Source: Bacteroidota bacterium (GTDB taxonomy: Bacteria; Bacteroidota; Bacteroidia; Chitinophagales; Chitinophagaceae). Taken from it: a stretch of 64,000 nucleotides of DNA. Position 1 is the stretch's first letter. Every line of letters begins with the position of its first letter. The DNA lies in assembly GCA_005882315.1 (NCBI GenBank), contig VBAR01000001.1, forward strand, positions 2,553,736 through 2,617,735. Direction: 5' to 3'. The position numbers were made by a program, and so were the translations under genes. Positions 1-7,661 of the stretch are shown here, piece after piece. The notes under the pieces are model-generated. The model saw nothing but the letters and a program-made list of their open reading frames with translations. It ran no database searches and had not been told where the DNA came from.

Positions 1-116
1 CCCCTAAATCCCCCAAGGGGGACTTTAGAACCCGATATTTTGAAAAGCTCTTTTTAAAACAACTAACCCAATTGTCAACAGCTTCGTAAGTCCCGCCCCA
101 GCGGGATTTGGAGGGG
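1..116. repeat. Inverted-repeat element upstream of ftsZ
   Basis: Two imperfect, inverted copies of one motif bound this stretch. The left copy (about 1-25) reads CCCCTAAATCCC..GGGGGACTT and the right copy (88-116) reads AAGTCCCGCC..GGATTTGGAGGGG. Each copy can also fold on itself (CCCCCAAGGGGG; CCCGCCCCAGCGGG). The arrangement resembles a small non-coding inverted-repeat element or a pair of dispersed palindromes. It may continue to the left of the window. It carries no open frame of note, and ftsZ starts 18 bases after it. Confidence 0.6.
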
Positions 117-134
117 CCTTTAAAATCAATTACT

Positions 135-2129
135 ATGATACATTTTGATCTGCCCAAAGAAAAGTCATCCATTATAAAAGTGATTGGCGTAGGCGGTGGT
201 GGCGGTAATGCCGTTAACCACATGCATAGCCAGGTAATAGAAGGTTGCAATTTTATTATCTGTAATACCGATGCACAGGCATTAGCCAACAGTGCTATTC
301 CTAACCGTATCCAACTCGGACCACATCTTACACAAGGCCTTGGTGCCGGTGCCAATCCGGAGATCGGCAGACAGGCAACCGAAGAATCATTGGAAGAAAT
401 AAAACGCATACTGGAAGTAAATACCAAGATGGCATTTATTACTGCTGGTATGGGCGGTGGTACAGGTACAGGCGGTGCACCGATCATTGCAAAAATTTGT
501 AAAGACCTCGGCATACTCACAGTGGGTATTGTCACAACGCCTTTTGCTTATGAAGGAAAAAAGCGTCAGCTACAGGCAGAAGAAGGAATAAAAATATTAA
601 AAGGATATGTAGATACATTACTTGTTATCAGTAATGATAAACTGCGTCACCAATATGGTAATTTAAAAATGCGTGATGCATTTGCAAAAGCAGATAATGT
701 ATTGGCAACAGCTGCAAAATGTATCACCGATGTTATCAGCAGCACCGGCCAGATCAATGTTGACTTTGCCGATGTATGCACAGTAATGAAGAATGGTGGT
801 GTAGCAATACTTGGTAACTCAGCAGTAGCAGGAGAGAACCGTGCACAACAAGCTATTGAAGAAGCATTGAACTCACCATTGCTGAACGATAATGAGATCA
901 AAGGTGCTAAATGGATATTGATGAACATTAATAGTTCTGAAGGAGAACATGAATTCACTATGGATGAAGTAGAAGTGATACAGAACTATGTTTTAGCACA
1001 GGCGGGTGAGGATAGTGATGTGATACTCGGTTTGGGTTATGATAATACACTCGGCGATCAATTGGGTATCACGATCATTGCAACAGGCTTTCAGCATAAG
1101 GATCCATTTACAAAACCTGTTGAAAAGAAAAAGCCTTCAGAAGAAAAAATAATTATGGTGTTGGGTGAGGAAGAGAAACCGAAAGTTAGTAGTCAGGAGT
1201 CAGGAGTCAGGAGTCAGGAGCCAGGAGCCAAGAATCCAGTATCCAGTATCCAGCATCCGGAATCTATAACTCCTGAGCATTTAGCTCCTGTAATGATAGA
1301 AACTCCTGCATCCGAAGAACCTATTTCAGCAATGATGGTGATCGATGAAGATGAATTGGAAGAAGAAGAAATGGATATCGATAGCTACCAGGAAAAGAAA
1401 GAAGAGAGCAGCACCGTTATTCATTGGGAATTGGATATGAAAGCTGATAGTAATACTACGAACAATACGAGTAGTAATATTACGAAAGAAGACAAAAAAG
1501 AAGTCGTAAAAGAACAAAGTATAATAACGAATACCATAGTTTCGGCAGAGCAACCAAAAATCAATGAAGCTGCCATTCCCGAGAACAATCAGCCCGTAAA
1601 AAACATATTTGAAATAAGTGCGCCGGTGTCTGCAGCATCTGGTGGCTACCTGGCAAGGCCAGCTAATATCTATGCAGAAAGCAAACCAGGGGAAATCACC
1701 CCAATAACTTCTGCTGAAAAACCGCATTCGCATATACCCCCGCAGAAAGAGGAGGAAGTTCTTCCCGATCTGCAATTGGTAATGCGTGATGACATTCCAG
1801 CGGCGGATGCGCCGTTGGCCCATCATTCTCATACACCGATGCCTACCATCTCAGAGGACCAGGCTATGCCTGACGAAGAGGAGGAGCAACAACGTAGGGC
1901 AGCAGAACGACTGCAGAAGCTGCGGAATTTATCGTTCAATTTCAACGCAGCCGATCCGAATAATGAGTTTGAGACTGTGCCGGCCTACATCCGCCGCAAT
2001 ATGGAACTCTATAACCAGTCTTCCGTTGCGGAAAATTTCTACAGTAATATCGAAGTAAAAAAAGATGGTGACAGCAAAGCAACGCTGAGCACTATCAATA
2101 CATTTTTGGATGGTAAAAAACCAGACTAA
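135..2129 (+). CDS. ftsZ: Cell division protein FtsZ with very long C-terminal linker
   Basis: FtsZ is the tubulin-like GTPase that polymerises into the cytokinetic ring at midcell. The glycine-rich nucleotide loop GVGGGGG (residues 18-24) and the tubulin signature GGGTGTGG (107-114) are intact, and the T7-loop and C-terminal tubulin-fold regions read normally to about residue 325. Then follows a Glu/Pro/Ser-rich, probably disordered linker of roughly 270 residues, ending in a conserved tail around VPAYIRRN, which is probably the partner-binding peptide. The protein is 664 aa, whereas typical FtsZ is about 380-450, so the linker is unusually long. I chose ATG 135 because an in-frame TTG at 108 lies inside the upstream inverted repeat. 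The linker contains a heptanucleotide repeat array (1191-1260). The next element is a strong terminator, so ftsZ appears to end its operon. Confidence 0.96.
   Translation: MIHFDLPKEKSSIIKVIGVGGGGGNAVNHMHSQVIEGCNFIICNTDAQALANSAIPNRIQLGPHLTQGLGAGANPEIGRQATEESLEEIKRILEVNTKMAFITAGMGGGTGTGGAPIIAKICKDLGILTVGIVTTPFAYEGKKRQLQAEEGIKILKGYVDTLLVISNDKLRHQYGNLKMRDAFAKADNVLATAAKCITDVISSTGQINVDFADVCTVMKNGGVAILGNSAVAGENRAQQAIEEALNSPLLNDNEIKGAKWILMNINSSEGEHEFTMDEVEVIQNYVLAQAGEDSDVILGLGYDNTLGDQLGITIIATGFQHKDPFTKPVEKKKPSEEKIIMVLGEEEKPKVSSQESGVRSQEPGAKNPVSSIQHPESITPEHLAPVMIETPASEEPISAMMVIDEDELEEEEMDIDSYQEKKEESSTVIHWELDMKADSNTTNNTSSNITKEDKKEVVKEQSIITNTIVSAEQPKINEAAIPENNQPVKNIFEISAPVSAASGGYLARPANIYAESKPGEITPITSAEKPHSHIPPQKEEEVLPDLQLVMRDDIPAADAPLAHHSHTPMPTISEDQAMPDEEEEQQRRAAERLQKLRNLSFNFNAADPNNEFETVPAYIRRNMELYNQSSVAENFYSNIEVKKDGDSKATLSTINTFLDGKKPD
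1191..1260 (+). repeat. Heptanucleotide repeat array inside the ftsZ linker
   Basis: Ten consecutive 7-base units lie here: four AGTCAGG, then AGCCAGG, AGCCAAG, AATCCAG, two TATCCAG and CATCCGG. They are translated in frame into the FtsZ linker (around SQESGVRSQEPGAKNP). Because the unit is not a multiple of three, the peptide is not a simple repeat. A related sequence lies in the gap at 57453-57475 on the other strand, sharing GATTCCGGATGC with the reverse complement of this array and its flank. Confidence 0.8.
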
Positions 2130-2189
2130 CCGATCTCACATACATAGCCCGTTCCAATGAAATAAATAAGGCTAGTGTTTTTAGTTGTT

Positions 2190-2218
2190 CCCTCCGGTTT
2201 CTACCGGAGGGTTTTTTT
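2190..2218 (+). terminator. Rho-independent terminator of ftsZ
   Basis: A perfect 9-bp stem (CCCTCCGGT / ACCGGAGGG) with a TTCT loop is followed by seven T residues, 60 bases after the ftsZ stop codon. This is a textbook intrinsic terminator on the plus strand. Confidence 0.9.
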
Positions 2219-2254
2219 ATTATGAACTAGGCTACATTACTACTATTAAGTTTT

Positions 2255-2275
2255 TGTTGCGTCGCACTCTTGTAC
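2255..2275. repeat. 21-nt dispersed repeat, copy 1
   Basis: The 21 bases that begin TGTTGCGTCG and end TCTTGTAC are found again, exactly but inverted, at 59160-59180. Here the sequence is intergenic, between the ftsZ terminator and the small gene on the minus strand; the second copy lies inside a signal-peptide coding region. Confidence 0.75.
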
Positions 2276-2305
2276 GGTTGGGAATTCTATTGTGCTCGAA
2301 TATGA

Positions 2306-2446
2306 CTATTTTTTAATTGCCAGAGTAAGAATTATTGCAATCAATGACAATATTATGCCTATCCACACAGCCCATTCATTTCTGATAAACCTTTTTCTAT
2401 CTTTTTGATAGTCGAGATGTTGGTTTGTTAAAAGCTGAACATTGGT
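2306..2446 (-). other. Open continuation of the 2447-2770 gene beyond its TGA codon
   Basis: Read on the minus strand in the same frame, sequence after the TGA at 2447-2449 stays open for 46 more codons to a TAG at 2306-2308. The continuation has a charged stretch (YQKDRKRF) and then a convincing transmembrane helix (WAVWIGIILSLIAIILTLAI) followed by KK. This looks like the genuine C-terminal membrane anchor of the same protein, cut off by one stop codon. It occupies most of the otherwise gene-free gap after ftsZ. Confidence 0.55.
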
Positions 2447-2770
2447 TCAGAGTTGTTGTAGTTCTAGATTTTCTTTTTCTGCTTGAGTTTCTATTGATTT
2501 TTTGTTTTTTGATTCTAACCCAGAGTATCCACCATTATCTATAAATGAAATTCCTTTTAAAGTCAAAACGTAAGATTGTCCCCAATAATGTTTATATCCT
2601 TTTTCTCCCATTCGAACTAAATCATCATTAATTAATTTATTCATTAATTGCTCGAAATTGTCCGGTTCTTTATTATCGAAAGCGTTTAGCACAATTTCTT
2701 CATCAACCAAACCTTGTTTGATGTTTGATTTTAACGCATTCAATATTGAATCAAGCGGATCAATAAACAT
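2447..2770 (-). CDS. Small uncharacterised protein, possibly truncated by an in-frame TGA
   Basis: The 107-aa product is not recognised. Its first 75 residues look like a small helical fold of winged-helix type: two helices (DSILNALKSNIKQ, NFEQLMNKLINDDLVRMG), then short strands around YVLTLKGISFID. A Lys/Glu/Gln-rich tail follows. The ATG at 2768-2770 is the only sensible start. The reading frame continues after the TGA into a plausible transmembrane segment (2306-2446), so this may be a nonsense-mutated or readthrough version of a 153-residue, C-terminally anchored protein. It lies downstream of the TIR gene on the same strand, separated from it by a nested inverted repeat. Function unknown. 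Confidence 0.55.
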   Translation of the reverse strand: MFIDPLDSILNALKSNIKQGLVDEEIVLNAFDNKEPDNFEQLMNKLINDDLVRMGEKGYKHYWGQSYVLTLKGISFIDNGGYSGLESKNKKSIETQAEKENLELQQL

Positions 2771-2791
2771 GTCTTTTTTTATAAATGGAAT

Positions 2792-2925
2792 TTACGCCGT
2801 TGTTGGTGTTTTCGAAGTTAAGTCTTTGCTCATTTAATTTTCTTCACCAACAACCGAAATTGTATTATGATTGTATTATTGGTGAAGAATCAGAAACTTT
2901 ATTTTGAGCAACAACAACGGCGTAA
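2792..2925. repeat. Nested inverted repeats between the TIR gene and the small gene
   Basis: The outer arms TTACGCCGTTGTTG (2792-2805) and CAACAACGGCGTAA (2912-2925) match exactly over 14 bases. Inside them a second exact pair, TTCTTCACCAA (2840-2850) and TTGGTGAAGAA (2879-2889), matches over 11 bases. The whole could fold into a long two-stage hairpin, or could be a small element with terminal inverted repeats. No open frame lies inside it. It would be transcribed as the leader of the 2447-2770 gene. Confidence 0.7.
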
Positions 2926-2977
2926 CTAACACGCAAGGCTATGGGTGAAGACCCTGCTACAACTAAAGGGCGAAAAA

Positions 2978-4303
2978 TCATTGTTTCGATTTTACTCTCA
3001 TAATATCAGTATCCACTTGCAGATTTCCTCGTTGCTTTGAAGCATTATACCATTTAAGAGCTTGCTCAAGATCTATACTCGTACCGCGTCCGTATTCATA
3101 CATAATTCCAATGTTTCTCATAGCGTCACTATTACCGAGCTTTGCAGCTTCGTCCCATTTTTCTCTTGCCAAACTAAATTTGTCAGCATTGTAATATGCT
3201 CCTCCCTCTAGTACTAATGAAAGGCTTTTCTTACCCTGTACTCTTGCAATATCGTCCTTCACGTACGTGTGTCCTTTGTTTTTTGCGGCATTAAACCAGT
3301 CAAGGGCTTTATCATAATTCATATTTTCTCCTCTGCCCAGTTCATACATAAGTCCAATGTTGCGCATGGCATCACTGTTTCCAAGGCTTGCAGCTTCGTT
3401 CCACTTTTCCCTTGCTAACGGATACTTCAATGCATCGTAGTATGCTCCTCCTTCCATCACCAGGTCGTCGGAGCTTTTTGGTCTTTCTTTTCCATTAGCC
3501 GGTAAAAAATCTTTGCCGGCAGACGATTGCTTCTTTGGGTCAGCATATTTTTCTGTCGCTTTCAGGCTATTTGAGTTTTTAACCGGCTGCTTAGCTGGTG
3601 TATGAATTTTTGGGGAATCGGCAATTGATGTAGTGCTCTGCATTACTGAAGTATCGGTTGAAGTCCTGCTATGAAAAGTGTCGCTTGCTAAAGTGGATGA
3701 AGTGACAGAAGTATCAACCTTTGAAAAACCGAATGAACTGTGTGATGCTGAAGATGCAACAATTATCCACACAATAATTGCTATTCCAGCAACAACAGAC
3801 CCTATAATGTAATAGACTTTTCGGAGTGACTTTTGTGGCTGAAGGAGCTTTTGCTGCTTATGCCATTCTTCTTCCCGCAGTTGTTCTTCTTCGGTTTGCT
3901 GCTGCGGCTGCCGGTCTTCGTTCACTTTTAGCATCAGGGTATTACTCACTGTTTGCAATACTTCATCATAACTATCCGTAACATCGTAATGCTGCAGTCT
4001 TTTGAGCCTGAAGGGAAGATTGCAGTTATCGATGCGGATGGGAACAACCCGTTTATTTTCTTCCAAAGCTGCGTACACTTCATCGAGTGCATTTTTTGAT
4101 TGAACAGATGCCTGTGAAGCCACAAAAAGCACACAGTTGCATTCGTTTAATGCAGTTTCTATTTCAATGTCCCACAACGAGCCTAAGGGGATGTCGAGCT
4201 GGTCGAGCCAAATATCTACGCCCAATGTTTTAAGGTCTGCAGTAAGTTTTTTTACAAATGCCGAATCGGCGCGGGAATAGCTGACGAAGACCTTGCTTGG
4301 CAT
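2978..4303 (-). CDS. TIR domain protein with one transmembrane helix and Sel1-like repeats
   Basis: Residues 1-128 form a TIR domain: FVSYSRADSAFVKKL at the first strand and helix, the WLDQLDIPLGSLW BB-loop region, and the IEIETALNECNCVLFVAS segment, where acidic residues (E47, E49) are candidates for the NAD-cleaving glutamate of bacterial TIR domains. A Gln/Glu-rich linker leads to a single membrane helix (about 163-185), then a Ser/Thr-rich stretch and, from about 285 to 430, two Sel1-like repeats containing DAMRNIGLMYELGRG and DAMRNIGIMYEYGRG. The inferred topology puts the TIR domain in the cytoplasm and the repeats outside the membrane, where they could sense a ligand. TIR domains in bacteria often act in anti-phage NAD depletion, but no partner from a known defence system is visible. 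It is followed on the same strand by the small gene at 2447-2770. Confidence 0.85.
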   Translation of the reverse strand: MPSKVFVSYSRADSAFVKKLTADLKTLGVDIWLDQLDIPLGSLWDIEIETALNECNCVLFVASQASVQSKNALDEVYAALEENKRVVPIRIDNCNLPFRLKRLQHYDVTDSYDEVLQTVSNTLMLKVNEDRQPQQQTEEEQLREEEWHKQQKLLQPQKSLRKVYYIIGSVVAGIAIIVWIIVASSASHSSFGFSKVDTSVTSSTLASDTFHSRTSTDTSVMQSTTSIADSPKIHTPAKQPVKNSNSLKATEKYADPKKQSSAGKDFLPANGKERPKSSDDLVMEGGAYYDALKYPLAREKWNEAASLGNSDAMRNIGLMYELGRGENMNYDKALDWFNAAKNKGHTYVKDDIARVQGKKSLSLVLEGGAYYNADKFSLAREKWDEAAKLGNSDAMRNIGIMYEYGRGTSIDLEQALKWYNASKQRGNLQVDTDIMRVKSKQ

Positions 4304-4475
4304 GGGCGATAGGTGGGGCTAAGAAATGAGATCATAAAGATAAGCATGGGTTTTGTCATTCTGAATTTGTTTTAGGAGCCTTTGCGGTGCAAAAAGATTT
4401 ATGTCCTGCCGAGGTCTTCTCAAGAAGAAACTTCGATAAATAAAAAATAACTGAGAGACCCCGTGAGGACGGATA

Positions 4476-5618
4476 TCATTTTACAGAAAAGGATTCATAT
4501 ATTTTCTGTAAAATAGCAAAAGAATCATTCTTGATTGTCCATATATTATAGTTACCCGCAGTTATCACTACCAATAAATTATTTGTTTTATCATAGAAGA
4601 TTCTTTGGTCTCCATTTCCAACCGCAGCACTCGTGGAAATTAGTTTATTTTGAATTGTGTCTATATACGTCCAAAACAAATATCCATATCCTCCTCTTGA
4701 ATTAGGCCTTGCTACTGCTTTTTGAATTGACACAGTTGCCCAATTCTCAGATATAATATGCTTATTGTTCCAACTACCCTTTTGATAATATAAAATGCCA
4801 AATTTTAATAGATCTCTCGACCGCAGTCTTAATCCTGAAGCAGCAGCAGGGGTATTGGTTCCGGGAAATTTAGTCCACTCAAAATTTGTAATGCCCATAG
4901 GTTTAAAAAGATAATGGTTTGCAAATTCATCGACCTTTTTCCCGGTTGCTTTTTCAATAATTGCTGCAAGCACTTCGGTAGTTCCTCCATTATAATTCCA
5001 TACTTTACCCGGCGCAGATATTAAGTTTCGGCTTAAGACAAAATTTATAGGATCTTCACTCTTGTCCATTTGAATTTCACTATTTAGCGGATTATCATAA
5101 GGAACTTGTTCATTCCATTCAAATCCAGAGGTCATTGTTAAAAGATTTTTTATAGTCAGCGTTTTCTTTAGTCCCGTGTCGTAGACAGCATATTCCGGGA
5201 AGAAATCGAATACTCTTTGTTCGGCACTTTTGATTTTACCTTGTGCAATAGCAATACCTATACAAGCGGAAACTACACTTTTTGAAATGCTTCTGACGTC
5301 ATGAGGGCTATTAGCAGAATGTTCGATTACGCCTAAATTCTTACCCCAGATTTGATCTTTTCCCGGAAAGTATTTTTCGAATACAAGCTTGTTGTTTTTG
5401 TATATCAGAAGACTATGAATATTAGGATAATAATTGGAAGAAATTTGAGCTGACAATGTATCTATCACTGATGGATTCATTCCCATTTCGGATAAGGATG
5501 CGGTTTTGATCCCATCCTCCAGATCGATAGGTTTAGATGAATGTAATTGATCTGTCTGGCTAATTCCATATCTGAATATTGTCAGGCAAATCAGGCTGAT
5601 AACAATTTTATGACGCAT
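4476..5618 (-). CDS. Secreted serine hydrolase, beta-lactamase/penicillin-binding class C fold
   Basis: The 380-aa protein starts with a signal peptide (MRHKIVISLICLTIF.., cleavage near ISQ at 19-21). The S-x-x-K motif is SISK at 110-113, and the Y-x-N-type motif appears as YNG at 209-211, which fits the class C/EstB/DD-peptidase-like family. LLTMTSGF (159-166) is another hallmark of that family. Expected location is the periplasm. Members include esterases, D-aminopeptidases and 6-aminohexanoate-dimer hydrolases, so the substrate cannot be named. The gene stands alone, with a 172-base gap to the TIR gene downstream of it and a 302-base gap upstream. Confidence 0.88.
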   Translation of the reverse strand: MRHKIVISLICLTIFRYGISQTDQLHSSKPIDLEDGIKTASLSEMGMNPSVIDTLSAQISSNYYPNIHSLLIYKNNKLVFEKYFPGKDQIWGKNLGVIEHSANSPHDVRSISKSVVSACIGIAIAQGKIKSAEQRVFDFFPEYAVYDTGLKKTLTIKNLLTMTSGFEWNEQVPYDNPLNSEIQMDKSEDPINFVLSRNLISAPGKVWNYNGGTTEVLAAIIEKATGKKVDEFANHYLFKPMGITNFEWTKFPGTNTPAAASGLRLRSRDLLKFGILYYQKGSWNNKHIISENWATVSIQKAVARPNSRGGYGYLFWTYIDTIQNKLISTSAAVGNGDQRIFYDKTNNLLVVITAGNYNIWTIKNDSFAILQKIYESFSVK

Positions 5619-5920
5619 AACAATATTTATTTTTTGATGGGAAATTAAAGAGCCGCTAAAGTGTATTACTGCTAAAATACGCTACTTATTTCGGTCAACA
5701 TTTTTTTGTGCTGAAGTAGTCTAAAAAGACATTTTCGTATTCTTAATTTATATTATTACATTTAATAATGACACAGTGAGATGATAAGCTTTTCTCGGTT
5801 TGAATGTGCACACGAAAACGGCCGATTAAATTCCCGCAAACCATAAGAAAGACTAAGCCTGCTTAATACCATTACCCCTCTTGTGAACAATTGCCGGTGT
5901 TTCATTCAAAACAATTTTTT
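5619..5920. other. Divergent intergenic region without recognisable genes
   Basis: This AT-rich gap of about 300 bases separates the serine hydrolase on the minus strand from the exported protein on the plus strand, so it should hold promoters for both. I see no clear match to the Bacteroidota promoter pattern, no stable hairpin and no convincing small open frame. Confidence 0.5.
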
Positions 5921-6832
5921 ATGATAAAAAAATTAATTGCTTTCCATGCCTTTTTGCTTCAACTATTTATTGGGGGCATTGCACAAAATGTTGGTATTGG
6001 CAATACAAATCCTCAATTCCTTCTGGATGTTTCGGGCAGGATGCGCATCCGGAGCCAGGATGCAGTATTTACAGCGGGCATTTATTTTAATAAAATAGAT
6101 AATTCGAATACGCAGGCTTTTATTGGCATGCATTCAGATAATTATGTTGGATTTTTCGGTGTACCATTGAATAACTGGGGATTGGTAATGAACACCAGTA
6201 ACGGGAATGTAGGAATTAACAATACTTCTCCCCAGGCATTGCTGCATATAGTAAAGGGACAGGGAACAAACGGACCTTTTATTTCCTCACCAGCCGCAGT
6301 GATTGAAGGTGACCAGGGAGGCTGGCTGCAATTTTCAAATAATAATAATATTGAAAGCGGCATACTTTCGGGCAACCAGGTAACCGCTATACGAAGCGCA
6401 GTTATTTTTGGGTCTGATAGTTCTTTAAAGTTGCGTTCCGGTGGAAATTTTACGAGGTTAACCTTAACTAAAACCGGCGAAGTTAATTTTTCATCCAGTA
6501 TCAATGTTACGGCTGACGTAAAGCGTCCCTCAACAGGCACAGCAAACCTTGTTCCTATTTGCTATGGTTCGGTTAATCTTGTAGGTACCATTCTTAGCGG
6601 TACTGGTAATTTTAGTGTTTTATGGACAGGTGCAGGGAATTACCGGATTACTATCACAGGCGAAGACTATAATGAATCTGATTATTGCGTTTTTATTACT
6701 CCTATAGGTGATGTTATTAGATTTTCTACTATAAGGGAAGTATTTGGTGAGTCATACATATCTCTAAGAATATATAATAGTGATCATATTTCTACAGAAA
6801 CGGATTTTAATTTTATCGTTTATAAACGCTAA
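5921..6832 (+). CDS. Exported tail-fibre-like protein with 'NVGIGNTNP' motifs
   Basis: The 303-aa product starts with a signal peptide (MIKKLIAFHAFLLQLFIGGIAQ). It then shows the short repeated motif NVGIGNTNPQFLLDVSGRM and later NVGINNTSPQALLHIVKG, typical of exported Bacteroidota proteins related to the collar regions of phage tail fibres. The C-terminal third, beginning DVKRPSTGTANLVPICYGSV, resembles a small beta-sandwich end domain common in such proteins. It probably has a surface or adhesive role, which is inference. I prefer ATG 5921, directly before the signal peptide, over an in-frame TTG 30 bases upstream. It has no peptidase S74 chaperone domain that I can see and no partner gene. 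Confidence 0.75.
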   Translation: MIKKLIAFHAFLLQLFIGGIAQNVGIGNTNPQFLLDVSGRMRIRSQDAVFTAGIYFNKIDNSNTQAFIGMHSDNYVGFFGVPLNNWGLVMNTSNGNVGINNTSPQALLHIVKGQGTNGPFISSPAAVIEGDQGGWLQFSNNNNIESGILSGNQVTAIRSAVIFGSDSSLKLRSGGNFTRLTLTKTGEVNFSSSINVTADVKRPSTGTANLVPICYGSVNLVGTILSGTGNFSVLWTGAGNYRITITGEDYNESDYCVFITPIGDVIRFSTIREVFGESYISLRIYNSDHISTETDFNFIVYKR

Positions 6833-6876
6833 AGGAATTGTAAACGAACATAAGAGAGTAAGAAGCTTACCTGATT

Positions 6877-7107
6877 CTATTCTCCGTTGTATCCGCTGTC
6901 TGCAAGAAAGGAAGTAAAGTCTTTGATATTTAATATTTCTTGTATTGCTTTTGTTTTATCTGTCGCTTTTGTATAGTAGGCTTTAGTGATCTTATAGCCC
7001 ATCCAATATCCCAGGTCTTTTGGTCTTGACTCGAAGCTGTGATGAAAGTTACAGAATAAAAATAATTTTTTGTTTATGTCGTGGGATCTCGCCACAACTT
7101 GTGCCAT
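6877..7107 (-). pseudogene. 5'-truncated remnant of a DUF2268-type putative Zn-protease
   Basis: The last 55 or so residues (RPKDLGYWMGYKITKAYY ... FTSFLADSGYNGE) match, from memory, the C-terminal end of DUF2268/GldB-like putative zinc proteases, in which 'RP.DLGYW.GYKI...YY' is conserved. The catalytic HExxH region and the rest of the roughly 300-residue protein are absent. Sequence upstream of the fragment breaks into stop codons in all three minus frames within about 100 bases. The first 20 residues of the open frame do not fit the family. It is best read as a remnant left by a deletion or rearrangement. Confidence 0.65.
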
Positions 7108-7175
7108 AAAAAACTCAACCTCTATCTTGTAGTTTGATCATTTGAGTACATTAAGCAATAATTCCGATTAAAGCT

Positions 7176-7481
7176 TTATTTCCAATAATTGGATTCATGT
7201 CGGTGGAACAGCACATTCTTTAAAGGATTCGTAGGTTCCGGCTGCGGGATCTTCTGAAATATTTCTTCCAGGACATAATCTGGAAAGTCAGCAATAATTT
7301 CTGTCGCAGCAGCAGAAAGTAATTCAAAATCATCCTCGGTTGCGGTTTCGTCGAATACGCATTTAAAAATGATTTTTTTATTACTTAACTCGATAGATGC
7401 GCTTCTTAGTGGCGGAGTGATTTCTCCTGTCAATGCTCTGACCCCACTAAGAATGAGAGAGATGTCTTCTTCAATTTTCAT
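7176..7481 (-). CDS. Small conserved protein of unknown function
   Basis: The 101-aa soluble protein contains LLSGVRALTGEITPPLRSAS, IIFKCVFDETATEDDFELL and ATEIIADFPDY. This pattern recalls a widespread family of roughly 100-residue hypothetical proteins ('..ALLGNVTPNLRAVSIE...ADFPD..') that often occur as orphan or immunity-like genes. The recall is not backed by a search. There is no signal peptide or membrane segment. It sits between the protease remnant and the ECF42 gene, on the same strand as both, in a stretch of single unconnected genes. The ATG at 7479-7481 is preceded by AAAAGGTCCC, a plausible but weak ribosome-binding site. Confidence 0.65.
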   Translation of the reverse strand: MKIEEDISLILSGVRALTGEITPPLRSASIELSNKKIIFKCVFDETATEDDFELLSAAATEIIADFPDYVLEEIFQKIPQPEPTNPLKNVLFHRHESNYWK

Positions 7482-7661
7482 ATGGGACCTTTTAAAAATT
7501 ATAATTTTCTATTACCGCTAACGGTCAGGACTTTCTGCTGTGCTGATATTCCATGATTCGTCAGCCCGGTAACTAAAGATAAATAGAAATGCTGATGCTG
7601 AATAAACTTCAATTGATGTTGCGAAGGCAAGTCACAGCGTGATGCAATATAACAATTAGGG

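Noticed and set aside
108-134. TTG start for ftsZ at 108
   Set aside because: It lies in the right arm of the inverted repeat and adds nine residues unlike FtsZ; ATG 135 begins the conserved N-terminus.
1326-1832. 168-codon minus-strand frame inside ftsZ
   Set aside because: It is opposite to the low-complexity linker of ftsZ; the peptide is biased in aromatic residues and has no family features.
2978-4303. Assignment of the TIR gene to a named defence system such as Thoeris or CBASS
   Set aside because: No ThsA-, cyclase- or Argonaute-like partner is adjacent, so a named system cannot be supported.
6142-6540. 132-codon minus-strand frame opposite the exported protein
   Set aside because: It lies wholly within a gene with signal peptide and family motifs on the plus strand.
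7482-7661. Integron attC-like site near 7500 (CGTTAGCGG, minus strand) beside orphan small genes
   Set aside because: The core does not fit the GTTRRRY consensus and I could not find a paired arm or an integrase, so a cassette array is not supported.
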